Below are positions 43,365-52,485 of a DNA stretch of 64,000 nucleotides, piece after piece. Below the pieces are notes generated by a model. That model did not search any database and was not told where the DNA came from. It saw only the letters and a list, made by a program, of their open reading frames with translations. Numbering within the stretch: position 1 is the stretch's first letter; the number at the start of each line of letters is the position of its first letter. Source of the DNA: Zipacnadum sp036504235 (lineage in GTDB: Bacteria; Armatimonadota; Zipacnadia; Zipacnadales; Zipacnadaceae); assembly GCA_036504235.1 (NCBI GenBank), contig DASXVN010000040.1, positions 1-64,000 of the forward strand, in the 5' to 3' direction. The translations under genes and the position numbers were made by a program.

Positions 43365-46273
43365 TCGGCCGTCTCCGGCTCGTCCGTCACTTGGAGCGGC
43401 GCGCTCAAGGTGACGCGGGTGCCGTGGCCGGGCGAAGACTCGACCTCCAGGCTTCCGCCCAAGAGACGCAGGCGCTCGCCGATGTTGAACAGGCCAAAGC
43501 CCTCGCTCCGGGAGGCCGTCTCGGCCAGGCGCGAGGGGTCGAAGCCGACGCCGTTGTCATCGACGAGCACTTGGATGCCCCCTCCCTCGCGGGTGACCCG
43601 GACGATCACTTCCGTAGCGCCAGCGTACTTCGCGGCGTTGGCGAACAACTCGCGCACCGACTCAAAGAGCATGGCCCGCAGGTCGTCGGCGAGGGGCTTG
43701 CGCTGTCCGTCATCGTCTATCCGGCAGGTAAACCCGTAGACGGCATGGGCGTGCTCAGCCAGCCACTCCAGCGCCGGCACGAAGCCCACCTCGTACAGGA
43801 CCGGCGGCGCCAACTCGAAGGTCAGCGTGCGCGTGTAGCCGATGACCGTGTCGGTCAGGGCGGTCAGCTCCTGGAGCAGGGGCGCGGCGTCCGGCGGACA
43901 GGTCTGCCCCAGGACCCCGAGCTTCAGTTTCGACAAGGCCAGACTCTGGCTGATGTGATCGTGGATACCGGTGGCGATGCGGCGGCGGGCCCGCTCCTCC
44001 GCCAGGGCCAACTCGGAGGCCAGGGAGCGCAGGGTCGCCTGGTAGGAGAGTAGCAACTCCTCCGCCCGGTGCTGCTCGGTGCGGTCGGTGCCCACGGAGG
44101 TCATCCCCACCACGGCCCCGGTCTCGTCGCGAAGCGCCCGGTTGCTCCAGAATACCCAGACCGGCCGGCCGTCTCGAGTGAGGGACTCGCCTTCCATCTG
44201 GGGGTACGCATCCGGATCGGCCCAGAGGTCCGGGAGGCGCGCACGACGGTCCCGCCCCGGGCTCTCCCGAGGGGGGGTGAGCACCGAGAGGTCCCGCCCC
44301 AGCAACTCCTCCGGTGCGTAGCCGAAGAACCGCTCGGCGTGATCATTCGCGAAGGTGATTTGCCCCGCGGTGTCCACCCGCAGCACCATGACGCCGGCGC
44401 CTTCCACTAGCTGGCGGTACTTCTCCTCACTCTCGCGCAGCGCCGCCTCCATCTGGTGCTGCTCGGTCAGGTCCAGACCGGTGGCGATCACGAACTGCAC
44501 ACGCTCCGCCGCGTCGCGCAACACCGAGTTCTTCCACGACACCAGACGCTCTTCTCCGTCGTGGCGGCGCAAGTGGCTTTCCCAGGAGGCCGGAGCCTGC
44601 GCTATCCCGTGGGCGAACACCCCGTGCAACCGGCGCGCCTCCTCGGGCCGCGCCACCAACTCCCACACCAAGCGCCCCCGGCTCTCCTCCATGCGGTGGC
44701 CCGTCAGCTCTTCGCAAGCGCGATTGACCCGCACGATGCGACCGGTGGCGTCCAGCACCACAATCAGCGCCGGGGCCGTCTGCAGAACCGCGGTGATAAA
44801 GTCGCCCTCCTCGCGCAGGGCTTCCTGGGTGCGCAGCACCTCCGCGGTCCGCTCGGCGACCAGCTCCTCGAGGAACTCCCGGTAGCGGGCCAGCTCGGCC
44901 TCGATCACCTTGCGGTTGGTCACATCAGTCAGCGCCACTACCGCCGCCTCAATGGCCCCTTCTTCGTTGTGGATCGGGGCGGCGTTGGCGCTCAGCGTGG
45001 CCCAGGTGCCGTCGCCGCGCTGGATGTTGTACTCCTCCTCCGTGACCACCTCACCCTGAGTCAGAGCCCGCCACAGCGGCAGTTGCTCGAGTGATAGCGG
45101 CTCCCCGGTGAGACAGAAGCACGGATAGCCGGCGGACTCCTGGACCGAGTGCGCGTCAAACTCCGTTTCGCGCCAGATTCGCCGCAACTGCTCGTTGACA
45201 ATCACCAGGCGGCCGGAGGGCGCTTCCGCAGTGATAATCCCGACGGGGGCCTGTTCCAGCACCGCCGTGAACAGCGCTCGCTCGCGCTCGCGCCCGGCTT
45301 CAGCCGCTTTCTGCGCCGTCAGGTCCCGGTTGGTAATCCGCAGCCCCAAAGGGCTCCCGTCTGCGCCGTACACCGGCGTACAAATGTGGTGGATCCAGAG
45401 GATCTCGCCATCGCGCCGGACGATGCGGTACTCCAGCTCCCGGGGCACGGCGTTCGTGCGGGCCTCCTGGCCATGGGCCACGACTCGCTCCAAGTCTTCG
45501 GGGTGGACCATTTCCAGGAGTAGCTCGGGACGGTCCGCTATCTCCGCCTGCGAGTAGCCCGTGATTCGCTCGACCGAGGGCGATACGTAGGCGATCGAGT
45601 CATCCGTCCGCGTCCACATCTCCCAGTCCCAAGTATGGTCGGCTATCGTCCGGTAGCGTTCCTCGGAGAGGCGCAGCTCCTCGGTACGCGCCGCCACCTG
45701 GGCCTCCAAGGACTGGCGATAGCGCTCGAGTTCCTGCTCGGCGCGCACCCGCTCGCTGACGTCCTTGAGCGAGAAGAGCAGCGACTCGACCTGCCCCGCT
45801 TCGTCCAACAGCGGACTCACCGACAAATCCCAGTAGGAGGTGCCCCAGTCGGGGTGGTCGGGAAACTCAAAGGGGCGGGCCTCGATGCTCCAAGGCCGGC
45901 CCGACTGCACCACCTGCCGGAAGACGCCTTCCATTTCCTCGGAGGGGTATAGATCGAAGTGGTTTAGACCCGGGAACTCCTCCACGGGTCGCCCGCAGGA
46001 CTTGGCGTAGGCTTCGTTCACGCGGAGGAAGTTGAAATCGCGGTCGAGGAGCACCAGGGCGCCGTAGGAATAGCGCATCATGGCGTCCAGAGCGCGCGCC
46101 GAGTCCCGGCAGGCCCGCAGTTCTGCTTCCTGCGCCTGCGCGTGCTCCGACGCCGCCTGGAGGTCGGCCAGCGCCGCCGTGAGGTCCTCCGGACGCACCT
46201 GCTTCCCGGCGGCCAGGGCAGTGAGCACCCGCTGCGCCTTACTAGTTCGCTGAGCGGAAGGCTTCCGCTCCAT
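43361..46273 (-). CDS. Five-PAS sensor histidine kinase (HisKA_3/NarL-type)
   Basis: The 970-residue protein has no membrane helix, so it is cytoplasmic. PAS domains lie at about 60-180, 210-325, 335-455, 490-610 and 615-745; PAS linkers such as YWDLSVSPLLDEAG and VVALTDVTN are seen. The phosphoacceptor is H in RRRIATGIHDHISQSLALSKLKL (about 755-785), the HisKA_3 type, and the ATPase domain at about 865-960 shows ELFANAAKY, VDDNGVGFD and GFGLFNIGERL. This kinase class usually acts on LuxR-type response regulators, but none is adjacent. The input signal is unknown. Confidence 0.9.
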   Translation of the reverse strand: MERKPSAQRTSKAQRVLTALAAGKQVRPEDLTAALADLQAASEHAQAQEAELRACRDSARALDAMMRYSYGALVLLDRDFNFLRVNEAYAKSCGRPVEEFPGLNHFDLYPSEEMEGVFRQVVQSGRPWSIEARPFEFPDHPDWGTSYWDLSVSPLLDEAGQVESLLFSLKDVSERVRAEQELERYRQSLEAQVAARTEELRLSEERYRTIADHTWDWEMWTRTDDSIAYVSPSVERITGYSQAEIADRPELLLEMVHPEDLERVVAHGQEARTNAVPRELEYRIVRRDGEILWIHHICTPVYGADGSPLGLRITNRDLTAQKAAEAGRERERALFTAVLEQAPVGIITAEAPSGRLVIVNEQLRRIWRETEFDAHSVQESAGYPCFCLTGEPLSLEQLPLWRALTQGEVVTEEEYNIQRGDGTWATLSANAAPIHNEEGAIEAAVVALTDVTNRKVIEAELARYREFLEELVAERTAEVLRTQEALREEGDFITAVLQTAPALIVVLDATGRIVRVNRACEELTGHRMEESRGRLVWELVARPEEARRLHGVFAHGIAQAPASWESHLRRHDGEERLVSWKNSVLRDAAERVQFVIATGLDLTEQHQMEAALRESEEKYRQLVEGAGVMVLRVDTAGQITFANDHAERFFGYAPEELLGRDLSVLTPPRESPGRDRRARLPDLWADPDAYPQMEGESLTRDGRPVWVFWSNRALRDETGAVVGMTSVGTDRTEQHRAEELLLSYQATLRSLASELALAEERARRRIATGIHDHISQSLALSKLKLGVLGQTCPPDAAPLLQELTALTDTVIGYTRTLTFELAPPVLYEVGFVPALEWLAEHAHAVYGFTCRIDDDGQRKPLADDLRAMLFESVRELFANAAKYAGATEVIVRVTREGGGIQVLVDDNGVGFDPSRLAETASRSEGFGLFNIGERLRLLGGSLEVESSPGHGTRVTLSAPLQVTDEPETAD

Positions 46274-46340
46274 GGGACATCTTTCCTTGCCACGGCCTTT
46301 GCTGGGTCACATCGGCGGACGTTGCTGTGTAAAACCGGCA

Positions 46341-46369
46341 GGGGCAGGCCTACCGCGTAGGTCTGCCCC
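46341..46369 (-). terminator. Terminator-like hairpin after the GH42-like gene
   Basis: A 12-bp stem (46341-46352 with 46358-46369, one G-U) with a 5-base loop lies 34 bases after the stop codon; the minus strand continues GCCGGTTTTAC, so the T-run is set back. Confidence 0.5.
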
Positions 46370-46403
46370 TCCTCAGCCTAACTGCTGGACGCTCGCGAGC
46401 GCT

Positions 46404-49400
46404 CTAAGGTTCGATGGGAAACAGGTCCAATCGCACCGTGATCACGTCCCAGGTCGGGAGCTTGCCGTTGTCCAGGTCGCCGGGATTGCGGTGCATCCCG
46501 CTGAGCTGGATGGTATTGTCCTCCCCAAAGTGCAGGAGGTTGGTGATGTCCCAGTCTACCGGCTGGTCGTAAGGGGCCATGCGACCGATTCCGGCGCCGT
46601 TGACCCACGCCCCGCTGATATTGTAGCGGGCGCCCTCCATGTACAGGCGAACCTGGTACTTGCCTTGCCACTCCCGCGGGATCGTGACCGTGCGGACCGG
46701 GCAGGTGCTGGCGCCGGTTCCCGGAAGAGTCACCGTCACGGGCTTGCCCTCCAGATCGCGGCCCACCCAGTCGCCCGCCAGGGAGACGGAGGCAGCGGCC
46801 GGGGCGCGGCGATAGAGGTACACGTTGCCGGCAAAGCCCTGATCGGCGCGATCGCCGGAGAACTCCCAGCCGACCACGTTCTCGCCGTCCCGCAGTTGCC
46901 GGGTGACGTCCCAGTCTACCAGTTCGCGAGAGCGGTCATCGATCTGCAGCCCGTTCAGGAACAGCTTGACATTGCCCATGATCGGCCCGGCGCAGACCAG
47001 GCGAATCTGTCCGCCCTGGCCCACCCAGGAGGCGGGGACGGTGAAGCTGCGCCGCACCCACACCGGCTTGCTCGGCTCCGCGCCCCAGAAGTTGAGCATG
47101 CTCAACACGCACGGCTTCCAGGCGCTCGCGTCGTAGCCCGGCGCCGACCACTTGAGGTCCGCCGGGGCGGAGGTACTGAGCTGCGCGCCCTGCCGCAGGT
47201 CCACCGTCGGATCGGCCCACTTTCCCTGCTGGAAAGCAGCCACGTCCACCGTGGGCGTCACTAGCTGGTGCCACATCTTCTGCTGGTAGCTCCACCAGTA
47301 GCTGGCCGCGTCAAAGGTGTCCTGGCAGCCGGTGGCCCGCACGGCTTTGACTTCCTTGGCGGGCATGAACACCTTAGTAGTGGCCTCGCCATTCTTCCAC
47401 TCGAAGGGCAACTCCTTCACGCCGTCCACGCCGTAGCAGATCAGGCTCGCCGGCTTGCGCGGCAGGCGCAGGCGCAGGGTGGTGGTAACGTCCTTGTCGT
47501 CGTTCCAGCTCACCAAACAGGCGACCAAATCCAGGCCGTTGTTGGAGCGGTACGGCTGAGTCCAGATCAGGCGGTCGTCGGCGACGCACATCGCAGGCGG
47601 ATAGCCAACCCCGGCCAGCAGGTCGGCGATAAACTCGGTCTCCCGCGGCTGCACCATCCACACCCCGAAGATATCCTGGCTGCTGCGCCAGAAGGCCGTG
47701 CCGAGGGCGATGACGCTGCCCTGCCCCAGCTTGTGGCGCACGATCGCGGGCGTCCCGTTCTCGAAGGTGGCCAGCACCTCGGTGTCCGGCCCGGGCTTGA
47801 GTTCCACGCTGTACAGGTTCAACTCGTTGTTCTGCCAGTCCATGGAGGAACCCTTGTCGGGGAACGTCTGGCCGGCCAGCGCCCGGAAGACGGTCTGGTC
47901 CGGCTTGATCGTCACGGTGCCCTGGCCCGAGGGCCGCAGCTTGCCGATCTCACAGCCGGTCAGCCGCGTGATGTGCCAGGAGTCGGCCGCCTCGAGGCTA
48001 TCGCGGCCACTGAAGGGGAGGGTGACGTAGGTGCCGCCCGCCTTGACCCACTCCTCGATGCGATCCAAAGACGCATCGGGGATGACCTCGTTGCCGCAGT
48101 CAAACATGAACGGATAGCCATTCATTTTCCCGTCAGTCAGGCCGCCATCGTCGAGGTAGGCATAGGACTGCCCAATCGTCTGCAGGGTGCCGCGGCCGAT
48201 GTCCCAGTTCCAGGGAGACTGAACCAGACGGGTGGAGTTGCCCACCGGCGGGTAGGGACTGCCGGACAGCAGACCGATCTCCTGCTTGGTGCTGCGGTAG
48301 AGGATTACCTGCGGGCCGAACATGTCGTACTTGCCCATCTGATGCAGGATCGGCTCGTGGCTCTCCCACCACTGCCGCAGCACGGGACTGCGGTCATACC
48401 ACTGCACGACAAAGACCGGGTCGTGGGCATTGAGGCCCTCCTCGAACACGCGCCGGTAGGAGTTGAACTGGTCCGTGAGCAGATTGGGTTCCATAGGCGG
48501 GCCGGAGGTCTCGCTGCTGCCGGGCACGCCATAGAGGTACGCATAACGCTTGTACCAAGGGAAGAACCAGCGGCCCTCCCCAGTGAAGTGCGGGAAACCG
48601 CCATAGTTGTAGGCCATCTTCAGGTAGTTGTCGGCGCCCATCGCTCCGGGGGCCATGAACTTGATAGGCCGGTTGGGGTCCGCCTGGCGCATGCCGTCCA
48701 GCACCAGACTGCTCGCCTCGGTGGCCGAGTCCGCCCGCCACTGGTGCCAGAGCAGCCAGAGCTTGTTCTTGCCCGCGCCCAGGTAGGGATAGACCGCCGG
48801 CGGCTCGGTGGAGAGGAAGATGCGTCCGCTCCAGCGGGTGCCCAGCAGGTGCAGGACAACCTCGTTGTCGCCGGCGTGCAGCAGGCGGGTCACGTCCAGG
48901 GCGCCCCAGCCGCCGATCTGCCCGGCCTTCTCGCCGTTGATGAAAACATCGTGGTAGTTGGGGGTCGGGGGCGAGTGAATCGCGTCCGGGCTGAAGGGAA
49001 ACCAGTACAGATAGATCGGCGTCTGGGCCAGTTGCCCGGTGTTCATGGAGAAAGTGCGCCGGAACCAGAAGCTAGCGCTTTCGCTGTACCGGTTCATGAC
49101 CAAGTTATACAGCGCGGTGCCGCCGGGGGCGGAAATCTGCGTCCACTGCTTGTCCACCGGCTGCTGGTACCACTTCTCCCGCAGGCCCGCGTACTTCTCC
49201 TCCACCGGCCTGCCTCTCCAGTCCGCGGGGGCGCTGAAGTCCGGGGCATTCTCGATCCGGTACCACCACTGGCCCTGCAGGGGCACGACCTGGTGGTCCA
49301 ACCCGGCGAAAGTCGCGAACTCCGGCTCCATGACCTGCTCCCAGGAGCCGAAGGGCGAACCCTCGCGGCCATACAGGCCGGCGACGGCAGCCAGGTCCAG

Positions 49401-50465
49401 GCCCTGCTTCTTGAGGTACTCGCGCCAGCTCTTCTGCGCCCAGGGGCCGTAGTCGCTGGCGTCGGCGCCGCCCAAGTTGAACTCGCCATAGGGGTGCATC
49501 CAACCCGTTACGTTGGGATTGTCCGCGTAGAGCTTCATCCAACTGGCGGTATTGGCGCCGATGTAGCGGTGATAGTCCGAGGCAAACCAGCTCATCGAGT
49601 CGGTCAGCGAATATGACCCCGTGTAGCGCGGGGAGGACTCCGAGAGTGTATTGAGGTACTCCGGGAAACGCCGTCCGCCCCAGCCGGGCAGGTCCGCGGA
49701 GTTGTAGACCCGGACGGACATGGGCTGATTGTTCTCCTTGGTAACCTTCGCCATCCAGTCGATGCCGGAGTTGCGCATCAGACCATCGCTGTCGCCCAGT
49801 TGGCTGGGGTCCATGAAGGCATCAAAGCGGAAACCGTGATCGCGGAGCCACTTGAGGTCCTCCGCCGGCGTGCGCGGGCCCGGGTCATCGGCGGGCTGCT
49901 TGATGTAGTTCTGCCAGTCGCCGCCGGAGTAGTCCTCGACGCCGTACATGCCCCAGCCGTAGCGGTCGAAGCGGTCCAGGTACATGGGATAGGCAGCGGA
50001 GGTGATCGCGCCCGCGGCCAGGGCGGCGTGGGCGTTGAGGAAGGCGATCAAGTCGGCGGACGATTCCGCGCCGACCACGCGGGCCTCGGAGCCGGCCAGC
50101 GCCACCAGCACTGCGGCGCCTCCGGATACGGTGTAGGCGGACGCGGTCGCGCCGGTCAGCTTCAGCTCGCTCACCGCGACGCCCGGCGAGAGCGTCAGAT
50201 CGCCGAGAAACTTACCGGCCAGCGTGCGGGCCTTGTCCGCGCTTTCGCAGCGAAAATTGACGACCCAGGCACGCTTGGCGCCGGCCTGGTAGCCGGTGTA
50301 CTCGGTCTCCACGCGACCGTAGCCGCGCAGATTCTGCCCCGCGGGCGTGGTGGTCGTGAACGAGGGCGCCCAGGAATCAGCGGCGCTCGCCGCGCCGGCG
50401 AGACTCAACGCTCCCAGCACCAGGGCTACCCACCACAGCCGACCTGACCCTACCGTATACCTCAT
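46404..50465 (-). CDS. Large secreted GH42-like glycoside hydrolase with galactose-binding-like domain
   Basis: The 1353-residue protein has a signal peptide (LWWVALVLGALSLAGAASA). An N-terminal region (about 35-160) is unassigned. A TIM-barrel-like catalytic region (about 160-330, with GWMHPYGEFNLG as a candidate acid/base glutamate) and a region at about 770-985 like the GATase-type trimerisation domain of GH42 enzymes follow. The C-terminus (about 1100-1353, WVRRSFTVPASWVGQG, WDVTRQLRDGENVVGWEFSG) looks like jelly-roll galactose-binding domains. No family can be assigned with certainty. The ATG at 50465 has GGGAGGG about seven bases before it; a TTG five codons upstream is less likely. Confidence 0.65.
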   Translation of the reverse strand: MRYTVGSGRLWWVALVLGALSLAGAASAADSWAPSFTTTTPAGQNLRGYGRVETEYTGYQAGAKRAWVVNFRCESADKARTLAGKFLGDLTLSPGVAVSELKLTGATASAYTVSGGAAVLVALAGSEARVVGAESSADLIAFLNAHAALAAGAITSAAYPMYLDRFDRYGWGMYGVEDYSGGDWQNYIKQPADDPGPRTPAEDLKWLRDHGFRFDAFMDPSQLGDSDGLMRNSGIDWMAKVTKENNQPMSVRVYNSADLPGWGGRRFPEYLNTLSESSPRYTGSYSLTDSMSWFASDYHRYIGANTASWMKLYADNPNVTGWMHPYGEFNLGGADASDYGPWAQKSWREYLKKQGLDLAAVAGLYGREGSPFGSWEQVMEPEFATFAGLDHQVVPLQGQWWYRIENAPDFSAPADWRGRPVEEKYAGLREKWYQQPVDKQWTQISAPGGTALYNLVMNRYSESASFWFRRTFSMNTGQLAQTPIYLYWFPFSPDAIHSPPTPNYHDVFINGEKAGQIGGWGALDVTRLLHAGDNEVVLHLLGTRWSGRIFLSTEPPAVYPYLGAGKNKLWLLWHQWRADSATEASSLVLDGMRQADPNRPIKFMAPGAMGADNYLKMAYNYGGFPHFTGEGRWFFPWYKRYAYLYGVPGSSETSGPPMEPNLLTDQFNSYRRVFEEGLNAHDPVFVVQWYDRSPVLRQWWESHEPILHQMGKYDMFGPQVILYRSTKQEIGLLSGSPYPPVGNSTRLVQSPWNWDIGRGTLQTIGQSYAYLDDGGLTDGKMNGYPFMFDCGNEVIPDASLDRIEEWVKAGGTYVTLPFSGRDSLEAADSWHITRLTGCEIGKLRPSGQGTVTIKPDQTVFRALAGQTFPDKGSSMDWQNNELNLYSVELKPGPDTEVLATFENGTPAIVRHKLGQGSVIALGTAFWRSSQDIFGVWMVQPRETEFIADLLAGVGYPPAMCVADDRLIWTQPYRSNNGLDLVACLVSWNDDKDVTTTLRLRLPRKPASLICYGVDGVKELPFEWKNGEATTKVFMPAKEVKAVRATGCQDTFDAASYWWSYQQKMWHQLVTPTVDVAAFQQGKWADPTVDLRQGAQLSTSAPADLKWSAPGYDASAWKPCVLSMLNFWGAEPSKPVWVRRSFTVPASWVGQGGQIRLVCAGPIMGNVKLFLNGLQIDDRSRELVDWDVTRQLRDGENVVGWEFSGDRADQGFAGNVYLYRRAPAAASVSLAGDWVGRDLEGKPVTVTLPGTGASTCPVRTVTIPREWQGKYQVRLYMEGARYNISGAWVNGAGIGRMAPYDQPVDWDITNLLHFGEDNTIQLSGMHRNPGDLDNGKLPTWDVITVRLDLFPIEP

Positions 50466-50591
50466 GACAAACCCTCCCAAAATCGCGGTCTTCGAGTCCC
50501 GAACTGTTCCTTACGGCAAGCAACGTTGCATAATTCTACAGGCCTGCGCCGATACCTTCCGGGGCCGGGGGGTTTGCCCGGCGGTTCCTAC

Positions 50592-50631
50592 AAAAGGAAA
50601 CGGCCCCCGCTGCATAATGCAGGGGGGCCGT
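50592..50631 (-). terminator. Rho-independent terminator of the cold-shock gene
   Basis: A stem of about 15 bp with one bulge (50600-50615 with 50617-50631) is followed on the minus strand by TTTCCTTTTG. It lies 22 bases after the stop codon. Confidence 0.88.
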
Positions 50632-50653
50632 CAGGTGTGCAGGGTTTTTGTCC

Positions 50654-50857
50654 TTAGCTGATAACGCTAACGTTATCGGCGCGGGGGCCCTTGGCGTCGT
50701 TGGTCACATCGAAGGAAACTTCCGCACCCTCCGGCAGGCTGCGATAGCCCTCGCCGGCGATAGCCGAGAAATGCACGAACAAATCCTCGCCATCGGCGCG
50801 CTCGATGAAACCGTAGCCCTTGGCATCGTTAAACCACTTGACTTTTCCGGTTGCCAT
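50654..50857 (-). CDS. Cold-shock domain protein (CspA family)
   Basis: The 67-residue OB-fold RNA chaperone has the RNP motifs KGYGFIE and DLFVHFSAI, and starts MATGKVKWFNDAKGYGF. The ATG at 50857 has AAGGAGG ten bases before it; an upstream GTG is not needed. A consensus promoter lies at 51000-51028, leaving a leader of about 135 bases, a feature of cold-regulated csp mRNAs. Confidence 0.96.
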   Translation of the reverse strand: MATGKVKWFNDAKGYGFIERADGEDLFVHFSAIAGEGYRSLPEGAEVSFDVTNDAKGPRADNVSVIS

Positions 50858-50999
50858 TGAAACACACCTCCTTTTCTCCACAACTGGCTGTCTTGCACCT
50901 GCGGGCCAGTCTGGAAGAGGTATGTTTCCCCAGGACCACCAACAAGTTCACGCTAGCCGTTCTTAAGTCGCCTGGTGCCATTAGCACTTAGGCACGGTT

Positions 51000-51028
51000 A
51001 TTATGCACGACGCCGCTGGTAATGTCAA
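51000..51028 (-). promoter_or_regulatory. Consensus promoter of the cold-shock gene
   Basis: TTGACA (51023-51028), 17 bases and CATAAT (51000-51005) on the minus strand. The transcript would have a leader of about 135 bases. Confidence 0.85.
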
Positions 51029-51148
51029 GCACTATTCAATCTTTTGTTCGAGGACCGGCGAGGGCCGGTCTTCCCGGCGAACTCGTCGCCCCTCTCGGCG
51101 TCACAACCGGTGTTGCACCCACTCACTGATTCGGGAGGAGCAAATACG

Positions 51149-52297
51149 ATGCGAACCGTACTGGTGGTATTCGCCTGTCTGTTAGTCATGGCCGGCGCCA
51201 CGCTGGCGCAGCCCCCGCCCGCGGGCGGCCCCATGATGGGGATGGGCCACATGGGCATGGGCGGCATGATGATGGGCATGGGCAGCCCCCTGATGGGGGC
51301 CGACGTGGCCGTGGCGGGAGGTAACGTCTACCTCCTGGAGGGCATGACGCTCAAGAAGTTCGGACCTGATCTCCAGGAGATCAAGACCATCCAACTACCT
51401 GATCCGGCCGCCGACATGGAGAAGATGATGGACTCCGGCATGTGCCCCATGTGCGGGGGCGCGATGGACGGAATGGCCCCGCCCCCTCCCCCGCCGGCCG
51501 GCGCGGCTCCGGGCCCCTGGGGTCGAGACGGCATGACGCCGATGATGTGTCACATGTGCAAGCAGCACATGATGTCCACGGTCAAGCTGGTCGCCGATGA
51601 CAGCGGCGTGTACCTGCTGCGCATGGGCCATCTGTACGTCTTTGACCAGGACCTGGCGCTCGTCCGGGAGGCGCAGCTGGTGACCCCGCAGGAGATGGCC
51701 CCCTCGCCCCAGATGCAACAGATGATGGAGAGGATGCGGGAGCGCATGCAGGGCCGCGGCATGGCTTGTCCCATGATGGGCGCCCCGATGCGGGCGCCGA
51801 TGCGCCCGGGGATGGTTCCTCTGCCCCCGCCGCCTCCGCCGATGCCCGGGGGGCCGCCTCGACCGGCCCGGCCGGAACCGATGCACATGAACGCGGCGGC
51901 CTGCTCCGTGTGCCGCGCTGACCAGGCGCTGGGTGTCTACGGCAGGCGGAGCGGCTCCTTTGGAACCCCGGAGATGATCGAGATTCCCAACGGGGAAATG
52001 GTAGTCGCGCACCGGCCGTGCCCGATCCAGACCGGCCCGGTGGAGCTGCACGTGCACGTGGACCAGGCGGACGAAAACCCGGATGGCGGCGCTACTCTCA
52101 GCGCCTACATCTACCCGCAGGGCGACGAGTCGGCCGGACACATGATCATGTTCAAGACGATCATGGCGGGCCGCTTCCTGGGCAAAACAACGCTCAGCGG
52201 CGCGGGCCCCTGGGAGGTAGCCATCCGCGTCAAGCGCGCGTACATGCAGGACTCGGTGACCTACTGGACGCTGACCCTGGGCTGCCCGAACGGGTAG
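51149..52297 (+). CDS. Secreted methionine- and cysteine-rich protein, likely metal binding
   Basis: The 382-residue protein has a signal peptide (MRTVLVVFACLLVMAGATLA) and a mature part with about 48 methionines and 10 cysteines. Its N-terminus is a run of Met, Gly and His (MGMGHMGMGGMMMGMG). Three CxxC units, CPMC at 99-102, CHMC at 134-137 and CSVC at 252-255, lie in Met-rich contexts. It also has two polyproline stretches. Met and Cys clusters of this kind bind Cu(I) or other soft metals in known proteins, so metal handling outside the cell is likely but not proven. I do not recognise a family. The ATG at 51149 has GGGAGGAG eight bases before it. Confidence 0.7.
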   Translation: MRTVLVVFACLLVMAGATLAQPPPAGGPMMGMGHMGMGGMMMGMGSPLMGADVAVAGGNVYLLEGMTLKKFGPDLQEIKTIQLPDPAADMEKMMDSGMCPMCGGAMDGMAPPPPPPAGAAPGPWGRDGMTPMMCHMCKQHMMSTVKLVADDSGVYLLRMGHLYVFDQDLALVREAQLVTPQEMAPSPQMQQMMERMRERMQGRGMACPMMGAPMRAPMRPGMVPLPPPPPPMPGGPPRPARPEPMHMNAAACSVCRADQALGVYGRRSGSFGTPEMIEIPNGEMVVAHRPCPIQTGPVELHVHVDQADENPDGGATLSAYIYPQGDESAGHMIMFKTIMAGRFLGKTTLSGAGPWEVAIRVKRAYMQDSVTYWTLTLGCPNG

Positions 52298-52317
52298 CGC
52301 AGGGCGGCGACCACGCT

Positions 52318-52447
52318 AACGGCCCTACCCCCTAACCCCCTCCCTAAAGGGAGGGGGAACACCCTTGCCGGTGTCCAGGCGGTTGGCCGTTGCCGTTACT
52401 CCCCCTCTCCCCAGGTCCGCCGCGGGAGAGGGGGCTGAGGGGTGGCG
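52318..52447. repeat. Intergenic double-hairpin repeat, copy 2
   Basis: It begins AACGGCCCTACCCCCTAACC like copy 1 at 5064-5180. Hairpin one (CCCCCTCCCT then AGGGAGGGGG) differs by one loop base, the middle differs, and hairpin two (CCCCCTCTCCC then GGGAGAGGGGG) is similar. It lies 21 bases after the Met-rich gene stop, between convergent genes. Confidence 0.75.
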
Positions 52448-52485
52448 TCCGCAGCGCCCTTCCGCCCCTACACCGACTGCACTGC

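Noticed and set aside
47268..49616. A 782-codon plus-strand frame opposite the GH42-like gene
   Set aside because: It is a shadow of the secreted minus-strand protein and has low complexity with no domain.
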